Assembly: GCA_028702415.1 (NCBI GenBank)
Contig: JAQVOT010000067.1
Span: forward strand, 1 to 6,619
Length of the DNA: 6,619 nucleotides
DNA from: Eubacteriales bacterium
GTDB taxonomy: Bacteria > Bacillota > Clostridia > Peptostreptococcales > Anaerovoracaceae
Reading direction: 5' to 3'
A model generated the notes under the pieces. The model made no database searches, was not told the origin of the DNA, and saw only the letters and a program-made list of their open reading frames with translations. Positions 1 to 5,077 of the stretch are shown in pieces (positions within the stretch are counted from its first letter, which is position 1; each line of letters starts with the position of its first letter). The position numbers were made by a program, and so were the translations under genes.

Positions 1-962
1 TGAACTTCTTGGAAGAAGGCGGTATTAAACTCACTGAACGGGAGGACGGCAAGATTTTCCCTGTTTCAATGCGGGCATCCGAGATCCTGAATCTGCTTTT
101 GCAAAGGGCCCACTGGAACGGCTATGAGCTTCGTTGTAATATGGAAGTTACCGGCATAAGCTATGGCTCCAGGGAATATGATAATACGAGCAAAGGGCAA
201 CTCATTAAAATAGCTTTAAAGGACGGTAGCTGCCTTGCTACAGAAAGACTTGTAGTCGCCACAGGTGGTGCATCATACCCTTCTACAGGATCGGATGGGA
301 GTTTTTTCGATGTTCTGGAGCGGGACCTGGGCCTAACGATAAGCCAGCTCAAACCGGCTCTGGCTCCAATATATGTACAGGATTATCCTTTTTCGGATAT
401 TTCAGGTGTAAGCCTTGAAGAAGTGGAGGTGAAATCGGGAAAGCACATGGCCCGAGGCCCTTTGCTGTTTACACATAAATGCTTGAGCGGTCCTGTCATT
501 CTTCATATTTCCCAGTACATTAAGGCGGGTTCAATACTGCATTTTAACTACCTCCCCGAAAGAAAAATTCCGGATGTAATCAGGCAGCTGCTAGAAGAGC
601 AGCCCGGAAACAACAAAGGTATAGCCAACTATCTTGCCCAGACCTTCGGCCTTCCCAAGGCACTTACGGAAAAAATGTTTTCAGATCCGGGAAAAAAATT
701 CTCCGGCATAAGTCGAAAAGAACTGGAAACGCTGGCGAAGCTCATGATGGACATGCAGTTCTCCGTCAGCGGAACCGGAGGATGGAACCAGGCCATGGTA
801 ACTGCCGGCGGTGTATCCCTCAGCGAAATAAACCTTAAAGAAATGAGCCTCCTGAAATATCCAGAAATAAAGGTGATCGGTGAAGCTCTTGATGTGAACG
901 GAGAAACCGGAGGCTACAATCTCCAGTTTGCATATTCATCCGCCCTAGCGGCGCTAAAATAA
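1..962 (+). CDS. FAD/NAD(P)-binding flavoprotein, HI0933/BaiN-like family, 5'-truncated by window edge
   Basis: This is the C-terminal part of a probable cytoplasmic flavoprotein oxidoreductase of the HI0933/YhiN/BaiN family. The open frame continues through the left edge (codons from base 3); a TTG at base 9 lies inside the conserved part and is not the real start. Family members are about 400 residues, so roughly 90-100 N-terminal residues, including the GxGxxG dinucleotide fold, lie off-window. Seen here, numbering from the TTG: DGKIFPVS (13-20), the ATGGASYPSTGSDG flavin-fold motif (84-97), LLFTHKCLSGP (152-162), AMVTAGGVSLSEI (262-274) and the C-terminal GEALDVNGETGGYNLQFA (291-308), all family signatures. 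Known members include BaiN, assigned to bile-acid dehydroxylation, but most have no proven substrate, so no specific reaction is claimed. The end (SSALAALK) is slightly divergent from the usual SSG-x-x-AG-type tail. It converges on the ABM gene, with a palindromic repeat starting just after its TAA. Confidence 0.9.
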   Translation, partial: NFLEEGGIKLTEREDGKIFPVSMRASEILNLLLQRAHWNGYELRCNMEVTGISYGSREYDNTSKGQLIKIALKDGSCLATERLVVATGGASYPSTGSDGSFFDVLERDLGLTISQLKPALAPIYVQDYPFSDISGVSLEEVEVKSGKHMARGPLLFTHKCLSGPVILHISQYIKAGSILHFNYLPERKIPDVIRQLLEEQPGNNKGIANYLAQTFGLPKALTEKMFSDPGKKFSGISRKELETLAKLMMDMQFSVSGTGGWNQAMVTAGGVSLSEINLKEMSLLKYPEIKVIGEALDVNGETGGYNLQFAYSSALAALK

Positions 963-963
963 G

Positions 964-1077
964 TTTTGGCTGAGTTTGGTGAGTTTGGTGAGTTTTGGGG
1001 ACGTGTCCGAAAACTCATTATGTTATGAGTTTTCGGACACGTCCCCAAAACTCACCAAGCTCACCAACTCACCAAAA
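964..1077. repeat. REP/BIME-like palindromic repeat, copy 1
   Basis: A perfect 30-bp inverted repeat (989-1018 against 1025-1054, loop TATGTT) forms the core. It contains GAGTTTT, GGGGACGTGTCCG and AAAACTC blocks. Each arm is itself an imperfect palindrome: GAGTTTT pairs with AAAACTC and GGAC with GTCC. This gives a head-to-head pair of REP-like units. Pairing extends outwards with a few wobbles and bulges to about 964-1077, using degenerate GAGTTTGGT units on the left (972-980, 981-989, 990-998) and CTCACCAA units on the right. The 66-nt core is identical to copy 2, and the arms match copy 3. The structure resembles REP/BIME elements spread by IS200-like RAYT transposases; that origin is inference, as no transposase is in the window. 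Confidence 0.9.
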
Positions 1078-1089
1078 GTCATTTTTTTT
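964..1089 (+). terminator. Intrinsic terminator formed by repeat copy 1 plus T8
   Basis: On the + strand the very long palindrome is followed almost at once by eight T residues (1082-1089), the layout of a rho-independent terminator for the oxidoreductase transcript. The T-run overlaps the end of the convergent ABM gene. Reading the other way, the hairpin is followed only by a weak T-rich stretch, so termination of the ABM transcript is plausible but less clear. The inner arm hairpins could also act alone. Function is inferred from structure and position. Confidence 0.6.
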
Positions 1090-1372
1090 ATATTTCGAAT
1101 CTGTCTATGCGGGCTTCTGCAATGTACTCTGACTTGATGTCCTGGAGTTTTTTGAAATAGTCCTGCTGGCAATGAAATTTGAAAGCTTCTTCATCCTTCC
1201 AGTGCTCCACCAGAAGAATCTGGTTTTCGTCTGTATCCGAGAAGTAATAGTCGTACTTGATGTTTCCCTCTTCCGCTCTTGAGCCTTCCGGAACTCCCAG
1301 AGCTTTTACTTCAGAGTAGAACTCATCCCTTTTGCCTGGTTTTGCATTATAGTAAACGTTTAAGATAATCAT
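1088..1372 (-). CDS. ABM-domain protein, putative quinol monooxygenase (YgiN-like)
   Basis: A 94-residue single-domain protein of the antibiotic biosynthesis monooxygenase (ABM) superfamily, a small dimeric ferredoxin-like alpha+beta barrel fold. Family members include cofactor-free quinol monooxygenases and heme-degrading enzymes, but many have unknown substrates. Seen: an N-terminal beta strand (MIILNVYYNAKPGKRDEF), the EEGNIKYDYYFSDTDEN segment (34-50) corresponding to the usual E-x-G-x-x-x-Y motif, and LLVEHWKDEEAFKFH (53-67), matching the family's E-x-W-x-(4-7)-H pattern. No signal peptide or membrane segment is seen, so it is probably cytosolic. The start is supported by a perfect AAGGAGG (1380-1386, - strand) seven bases before ATG. 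It is monocistronic as far as visible, convergent with the flavoprotein gene and divergent from the DUF2974 gene. Its promoter contains an inverted repeat, suggesting regulation. Confidence 0.85.
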   Translation of the reverse strand: MIILNVYYNAKPGKRDEFYSEVKALGVPEGSRAEEGNIKYDYYFSDTDENQILLVEHWKDEEAFKFHCQQDYFKKLQDIKSEYIAEARIDRFEI

Positions 1373-1404
1373 TGTATTGCCTCCTTGTATTAATTATTTT
1401 CATC

Positions 1405-1433
1405 AGTATAGCAGATGCGGAATGAGAAGCCAA
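1405..1433 (-). promoter_or_regulatory. Sigma-A-like promoter of the ABM gene
   Basis: Read on the - strand: -35 TTGGCT (1428-1433), 17-base spacer, -10 TATACT (1405-1410) preceded by TGC, giving an extended -10 (TGnTATACT). The -10 lies about 30 bases upstream of the start codon, with AAGGAGG (1380-1386) in between. The consensus match and spacing make this one of the better promoters in the window. Confidence 0.65.
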
Positions 1434-1443
1434 TCCGCATTTG
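1412..1443. promoter_or_regulatory. Inverted repeat straddling the ABM -35 box, candidate operator
   Basis: A 10-bp dyad with one G-T wobble: CAGATGCGGA (1412-1421) against TCCGCATTTG (1434-1443), separated by 12 bases. One arm lies in the promoter spacer and the other just upstream of the -35 hexamer, so the -35 is bracketed. This is a typical place for a repressor or activator dimer. No regulator gene is in the window and the operator role is inference. It lacks a T-run in either direction, so a terminator is less likely. Confidence 0.45.
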
Positions 1444-1460
1444 GCGGGACTTCCATATGC

Positions 1461-1488
1461 TTGAATATTCTCGCGATTATATTATACT
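1461..1488 (+). promoter_or_regulatory. Sigma-A-like promoter of the DUF2974 gene (apparently leaderless)
   Basis: TTGAAT (1461-1466), 16-base spacer, TATACT (1483-1488). The -10 ends only six bases before the ATG at 1495, so transcription would be expected to begin at or within a few bases of the start codon. No Shine-Dalgarno sequence is present between the -10 and the ATG. A more upstream promoter cannot be excluded, but I see no better one. Confidence 0.55.
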
Positions 1489-1494
1489 ATACGT

Positions 1495-2523
1495 ATGATG
1501 AATTCAAAGCTTGAAGGAAATATTTTTGATTATCTGGACTGGCGCGGTGACATCACCTTCCGGCAGAGCCCGGTTAACATGGTTGACGGCCTGATTTTTT
1601 CCACATTGGCCTATCTCAACTATCCTGTGCCCGAAGGGACCAGTCTGCCTTTGCACCAGGCATATAAGGCCTTGGCGAAGCTTCCTGCTAGGGAGCAGTA
1701 CCGAGGTCTTGATATAATGAAAAAATCCTGCCGTAATCTGGGCAAAGATGTGGTGAAGTATCCACGTTTCAGAGACATTAAGGTCACAGATTATGTTGAG
1801 ATGACCAGCGACGAGAAACAGCTGCAATTCTCCGCCATGACATTTCTGCTGCCGGATAATCAAATGTTCGTGGCCTTCCGGGGGACGGACAATACCATCG
1901 TAGGATGGAAAGAAGATTTCAATATGGCTTTCATCAGCGGCACCCCCGCTCAACTGGAAGCAACGGAATATCTAAAAAAAGCTGCCGCCAAATATCCGGA
2001 TTATTCGATATATCTCGGGGGCCACTCTAAAGGCGGAAACCTGTCAGTCTGGGCCGCCGGCTACCTTCCTGACGATCTGAATTCCCGACTGGCGGGAGTT
2101 TACAATAACGATGGCCCGGGCTTCATCGAAGACTTCACCGAAAGCACCGAGTTCCTAACTGTGAAGGATAAGATCCATTCCTTCGTTCCCGAGTCATCCA
2201 TTGTGGGTGTACTCATGGGGGGATGTGATTACCGGATAATAAAAAGTTCATCGGTTTCACTTTTTCAGCACGATCCATTTACCTGGAAAATTCTAGGTAC
2301 ATCGTTTATTTACGATACTAAACTTTCTCTTGCAAACAGGAAGATTGGAAAAAAGTTTAACGAAATCATCCGCACCATGGATAAAGAACAGTACTCCGCA
2401 TTCATTGAAAAAATATATGACGAACTCAAGTCGAAAGATACTGACACCCTGGACGACCTTCAGGGCTACCTGCTGAAAAGCGCCCTCTCCCTTCTGGGGA
2501 GATTCAAGACCGGGGGTTCGTAA
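1495..2523 (+). CDS. Mbeg1-like alpha/beta-hydrolase (DUF2974)
   Basis: A 342-residue protein resembling the DUF2974 (Mbeg1-like) group of lipase-like alpha/beta hydrolases. The N-terminal block GNIFDYLDWRGDITFRQSP (8-26) is characteristic of this family. The hydrolase core has FRGTDNTIVGWKEDF (128-142), like the oxyanion-side motif of class 3 lipases, and the nucleophile elbow GGHSKGG (175-181) with Ser178. Asp206 in NNDGPGF and His259 in QHDPFTW are candidates for the rest of the triad. No signal peptide or transmembrane segment is evident, so it is probably intracellular; the substrate is unknown. Start: in-frame TGA at 1462-1464 closes the frame, and only the tandem ATGATG at 1495/1498 precedes the conserved N-terminus, yet no Shine-Dalgarno site exists. 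It may be co-transcribed with the aldolase gene 146 bases downstream. Its last codons lie in a degenerate 16-bp repeat. Confidence 0.88.
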   Translation: MMNSKLEGNIFDYLDWRGDITFRQSPVNMVDGLIFSTLAYLNYPVPEGTSLPLHQAYKALAKLPAREQYRGLDIMKKSCRNLGKDVVKYPRFRDIKVTDYVEMTSDEKQLQFSAMTFLLPDNQMFVAFRGTDNTIVGWKEDFNMAFISGTPAQLEATEYLKKAAAKYPDYSIYLGGHSKGGNLSVWAAGYLPDDLNSRLAGVYNNDGPGFIEDFTESTEFLTVKDKIHSFVPESSIVGVLMGGCDYRIIKSSSVSLFQHDPFTWKILGTSFIYDTKLSLANRKIGKKFNEIIRTMDKEQYSAFIEKIYDELKSKDTDTLDDLQGYLLKSALSLLGRFKTGGS

Positions 2524-2596
2524 GATCGGATCTTCGTTGGGGCGGATTTTAGTTGGGACCGACACATCCTTGGACTCGGGTCCTCGTAAGACCGGG
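2501..2596. repeat. Degenerate 16-bp-period tandem repeat across the DUF2974 stop codon
   Basis: Six consecutive 16-base units (2501, 2517, 2533, 2549, 2565, 2581) share a loose pattern, roughly TTCGTAAGACCGGATT. The clearest are TTCGTAAGATCGGATC (2517), TTCGTTGGGGCGGATT (2533), TTAGTTGGGACCGACA (2549) and TCCTCGTAAGACCGGG (2581). TCGTAAGAYCGG recurs at 2518-2529 and 2584-2595 with 11 of 12 bases equal. The first unit and part of the second encode the C-terminus of the hydrolase. Small GGAC/GTCC and CGGG/CCCG stems (2572-2583, 2593-2604) lie inside it. Its function is unknown; it may be a decayed intergenic repeat. Confidence 0.5.
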
Positions 2597-2652
2597 TTGT
2601 CCCGAATTTCAACCTTTAGCAGCCATTTAAATAGTACTAAAATATCATCTTT

Positions 2653-2660
2653 AGAAAGGA
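2653..2660 (+). promoter_or_regulatory. Ribosome binding site of the threonine aldolase gene
   Basis: AGAAAGGA lies nine bases before the ATG at 2670 and supports that start. A second ATG at 2665 (ATGCAATGA) sits closer to this site but stops after two codons. Upstream, TTTAGC (2615-2620), 17 bases, TAAAAT (2638-2643) could be a weak promoter, but its -35 matches poorly; read-through from the DUF2974 gene is equally possible. Confidence 0.6.
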
Positions 2661-2669
2661 TGCTATGCA

Positions 2670-3722
2670 ATGAATAAAACCCTTACTAAACCTTCCTTTA
2701 CATCAGATTACATGGAGGGAGCCCACCCGGCAATCCTGGAAAAACTGTCAGAAAGCAACTTTGACAAGACCCAGGGATATGGCCTTGATCCCTATTCGGA
2801 AAGTGCCCGTGAGAAAATTCGCAAAACCTGCGGATGTCCGGATGCCGAAATACATTTTCTCATAGGGGGAACCCAGGCAAATGCCACGGTAATCGGGGCT
2901 CTTCTGGACAGTTACCAGGGAGTTCTGTCTTCTGACGAAGGTCACATAAACGTCCATGAAGCCGGAGCGATTGAGCTGGGCGGACACAAAGTGCTGACCA
3001 TAAAATACAATAACGGAAAGATCCACCCGGCAGACCTAGGGCAGTGGTTAGTGGATTTTTACAATGACGGCAACCACGAGCACATGGTTTTCCCCGGAAT
3101 GGTTTATATTTCCCATCCCACAGAATCCGGAACTCTTTATTCTCTTGATGAGCTAGAAGAAATAAGCAGCATATGCAAAAGCTATAAGCTGCCTCTTTAT
3201 CTTGACGGAGCCAGAATGGCATACGCCCTTGCCTGTAAGGAGAACGATATCCAGCTCCATGATATTGCCCGTCTTTGCGACGTCTTCTATATAGGAGGAA
3301 CAAAATGCGGGGCACTATTAGGGGAAGCTGTGGTGATTCCCAATCCCCGGCTCATACCTAATTTCTTCACCATAGTCAAGCAGCACGGGGCACTTCCGGC
3401 AAAGGGAAGAATAGCAGGGATACAGTTCGATACACTTTTTTCGGATGATCTTTATTTCAGAATCGGACAGGCTGCCATCCACGCTTCCGACAGAATCCGC
3501 AAATGGCTAAGAGAGAACAATTATCGTTTCCTCATAGAATCGCCTACCAACCAGATTATGATAATTCTGGAAAACGAAAAGCTTCAGCCCCTTGCCGAAC
3601 TTGTGGAATACGGCTTCTGGGATAAAGTTGATGATACCCATACCGCAATAAGATTTGCCACCAGCTGGGCCACAACCGACGAAGATGTTGACAACCTGAT
3701 AGAAGCTTTAATGAAAATTTAA
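2670..3722 (+). CDS. Low-specificity threonine aldolase family protein (PLP-dependent beta-eliminating lyase)
   Basis: A 350-residue cytosolic PLP enzyme of fold type I in the threonine aldolase/beta-eliminating lyase family. Low-specificity members split L-threonine or L-allo-threonine into glycine and acetaldehyde, and act on related beta-hydroxy amino acids. Seen: GYGLDPYSESA (36-46), the phosphate-binding GGTQAN (66-71), DEGHINVHEAGA (89-100), the cofactor-stacking region SHPTESGTLYSLDEL (148-162), LDGARMAYAL (178-187) with Asp179 expected to contact the pyridine nitrogen, and YIGGTKCGALLGEA (207-220) with Lys212 the expected Schiff-base lysine. Length is normal for the family and no key residue is missing. 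The start is supported by AGAAAGGA nine bases upstream. It follows the DUF2974 gene on the same strand and converges on the acyltransferase gene with repeat copy 2 between. Beta-hydroxy substrate specificity (L-threonine, phenylserine or other) cannot be read from the sequence. Confidence 0.9.
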   Translation: MNKTLTKPSFTSDYMEGAHPAILEKLSESNFDKTQGYGLDPYSESAREKIRKTCGCPDAEIHFLIGGTQANATVIGALLDSYQGVLSSDEGHINVHEAGAIELGGHKVLTIKYNNGKIHPADLGQWLVDFYNDGNHEHMVFPGMVYISHPTESGTLYSLDELEEISSICKSYKLPLYLDGARMAYALACKENDIQLHDIARLCDVFYIGGTKCGALLGEAVVIPNPRLIPNFFTIVKQHGALPAKGRIAGIQFDTLFSDDLYFRIGQAAIHASDRIRKWLRENNYRFLIESPTNQIMIILENEKLQPLAELVEYGFWDKVDDTHTAIRFATSWATTDEDVDNLIEALMKI

Positions 3723-3735
3723 TTGTTAATTGGCC

Positions 3736-3813
3736 TTTGGGTGAGTTTTGGGGACGTGTCCGAAAACTCATTATGTTATGAGTTTTCGGACACGTCCCCA
3801 AAACTCATCCAAA
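3736..3813. repeat. REP/BIME-like palindromic repeat, copy 2
   Basis: The core (3742-3771 against 3778-3807, loop TATGTT) is identical over 66 bases to copy 1. Pairing extends to about 3736-3813 with one G-T wobble, giving a stem of some 36 bp. It begins about a dozen bases after the aldolase stop codon and sits between convergent genes, as copy 1 does. It is a likely bidirectional terminator by structure, though neither side has an immediate long T-run. The identity of arm and loop with copy 1 implies recent spread or gene conversion, while the outer flanks differ. Confidence 0.9.
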
Positions 3814-3840
3814 AAACACCCAAAACTCACCCAAAACTCA
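3797..3840. repeat. 11-bp tandem repeat grown from the palindrome's foot
   Basis: Four abutting 11-base units: CCCAAAACTCA at 3797, 3819 and 3830, and a diverged TCCAAAAAACA at 3808. The first unit is the outer end of the palindrome's right arm, so the array looks like an expansion of that end. It finishes exactly one base before the stop codon of the acyltransferase gene. Its role is unknown; replication slippage is a simple explanation. Confidence 0.8.
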
Positions 3841-4926
3841 TTACACAATGTATTTTTTTACTAATGGTATCCTATTGGCTGTGGCAGAGGCTATTGTTGA
3901 AACCACAAACACAATAATCACTATTGTAGGAACAGATATTATCGGATTAAAAGCGGTTGTATCAAAGATGTGCCTCGTAAACCCTTCCAGAATCATTGCA
4001 TGTATCAGATAGATACCAAAACTATATTTTGACATTGCAACCAGAAATCGATGGGCTTTGTCATTCTTCAGCCATCTGCTTACTCTGCACTTTGCAAAGG
4101 TAAAAACTGCTATGCTTTCCAGCATAACGCATATTTGATTGTTACCATAAAAATCATAATGATATCCCAGATAAGATGTTGCGATGGAAGCAGTTGAAAC
4201 TGTAATAAGATATCCAATAATTCCACCAATATAAATGCAAATCTCAGCTTTGGGAGATATGTCGAGCTTACTCAAATAATATCCACCAATAAAATATGCA
4301 ACATAAACCAAGGTGAAATAAAATTTCACATTTCCTACAACTTCCTGCCCAAAATCTTCCAATGAATAATGCATCCCCCCAAGGGCAAGATTGTCCCCAA
4401 CTCTTGCTGCAGACAGAATTGTCGGCACAATGAATGTAAAAAGAATTGATAATGACAGAAAATATTTTGTATAAGCTTTCGACCTTGTGATCTGTCGAAA
4501 GATTGGCGTTCCTAAATATAAACCGACTATCATAAAAAGGAACCACAAATGATAGTGACCCTTAACAAAGTCTGCAAAAAACGAAAACATGCCCTCATAC
4601 CCATACGCTAGGTTTACAAAGGCATATGCAGATGACCAAAATGAGAAAGCAATTACTATTCTGCGAATATATTTTGAATGAAGTGTTGATAATGATATTT
4701 TTTTCTTTTCATCCAAAAACAATACTCCACTTATCATCACCAGAACAGGAACCGCCCATCTTACGAAACCATCGTAAAGATTAAACACCATCCATTCAAA
4801 AGAATGGGGTTCAACAATTGTAATTTTGCTCTCAGCTGTATGCAAAACAATTACTACAAAAATAGCTGCAACTCTGAGAAAATCCAAATAAAACACTCTA
4901 TCTATTTGTTTATTAATTCTATCCAT
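3841..4926 (-). CDS. Acyltransferase-3 family integral membrane protein
   Basis: A 361-residue multi-pass membrane protein of the acyltransferase 3 family (OafA/WecH/NodX-like), which typically O-acetylates sugars in surface polysaccharides or cell-wall polymers. Seen: the N-terminal YLDFLRVAAIFVVIVLHT (13-30) with the family's conserved Arg18 and His29, RWAVPVLVMISG (56-67), HYHLWFLFMIVGLYL (124-138) with the H-x-W-F type motif, and the late YSFGIYLIHAMIL (301-313). About ten hydrophobic segments are spread over its length, and a short basic tail (VKKYIV) ends it. No SGNH domain is fused. The acceptor is unknown, and no glycan genes are adjacent. Hand counts give about 27-30% GC in parts of it, against about 50% in parts of the hydrolase and permease genes, which suggests recent acquisition. 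Its start lies behind a G8 tract rather than a normal ribosome site. It lies downstream of the permease gene, separated from it by a terminator and its own promoter. Confidence 0.88.
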   Translation of the reverse strand: MDRINKQIDRVFYLDFLRVAAIFVVIVLHTAESKITIVEPHSFEWMVFNLYDGFVRWAVPVLVMISGVLFLDEKKKISLSTLHSKYIRRIVIAFSFWSSAYAFVNLAYGYEGMFSFFADFVKGHYHLWFLFMIVGLYLGTPIFRQITRSKAYTKYFLSLSILFTFIVPTILSAARVGDNLALGGMHYSLEDFGQEVVGNVKFYFTLVYVAYFIGGYYLSKLDISPKAEICIYIGGIIGYLITVSTASIATSYLGYHYDFYGNNQICVMLESIAVFTFAKCRVSRWLKNDKAHRFLVAMSKYSFGIYLIHAMILEGFTRHIFDTTAFNPIISVPTIVIIVFVVSTIASATANRIPLVKKYIV

Positions 4927-4932
4927 CCAGTA

Positions 4933-4940
4933 CCCCCCCC
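4933..4940 (-). promoter_or_regulatory. G8 tract in the ribosome-site position of the acyltransferase gene
   Basis: The - strand carries eight consecutive G residues ending six bases before the ATG. No conventional AGGAGG is present between the predicted transcription start and the ATG, so the G-run must serve as, or replace, the Shine-Dalgarno sequence (G residues can pair with CCUCC using wobbles). A homopolymer of this length can slip during replication, which would change spacing or strength. Phase variation is inference only. Confidence 0.5.
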
Positions 4941-4950
4941 GTACCAGTGC

Positions 4951-4960
4951 ATTGTATCAC
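4951..4960 (-). promoter_or_regulatory. Extended -10 promoter of the acyltransferase gene
   Basis: Read on the - strand: TGTGATACAAT, that is -10 TACAAT (4951-4956) with TG one base upstream (4958-4959), an extended -10. No good -35 is seen at the expected distance (GTGTTA around 4974-4979). Predicted transcription start near 4944 gives a leader of fewer than 20 bases that contains the G8 tract. Confidence 0.45.
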
Positions 4961-5000
4961 ATCATTGACGAAATAACACATATTATTATCTGTAAATTAA

Positions 5001-5032
5001 AGGGCAGACATGTTAGAAATCATGTCTGCCCT
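5001..5032 (-). terminator. Terminator of the APC permease gene
   Basis: A perfect 12-bp stem (AGGGCAGACATG at 5001-5012 against 5021-5032) with an 8-base loop lies 45 bases beyond the permease stop codon. On the - strand it is followed by TTAATTTAC, a broken T-rich run. It separates the permease from the acyltransferase transcript. A role as an operator for the downstream promoter is less likely given the distance. Confidence 0.65.
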
Positions 5033-5077
5033 AATATTGAACCATTTTATCTATTAATATAGATTCCTTTTTATTAA

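Noticed and set aside
1504..1953. A 149-codon - strand open frame opposite the DUF2974 gene
   Set aside because: It is an antisense shadow of a gene with clear family motifs; it has no recognisable domain.
2665..2673. Mini-ORF ATGCAATGA overlapping the aldolase start, possibly a translational coupling device
   Set aside because: A two-codon frame is expected by chance, and the ribosome site is better spaced for the ATG at 2670.
2860..3315. A 151-codon - strand open frame opposite the aldolase
   Set aside because: Shadow of a well-conserved PLP enzyme; its Cys/Arg-rich translation looks non-biological.
989..3807. Composite transposon bounded by repeat copies 1 and 2 (or 2 and 3)
   Set aside because: The copies are symmetrical palindromes at gene junctions, the enclosed genes are ordinary and include no transposase, and no target duplications are visible. 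The near-equal spacing of about 2.75-2.8 kb is probably coincidental.
964..3840. CRISPR-like array from repeated GAGTTTT/AAAACTC units
   Set aside because: The units are inverted and abutting or kilobases apart, with no regularly spaced unique spacers and no cas genes.
3723..3917. A 64-codon + strand open frame between the aldolase and the acyltransferase
   Set aside because: It is translated almost entirely from the palindrome, its tandem tail and the antisense of the acyltransferase 3' end, and has no ribosome site.
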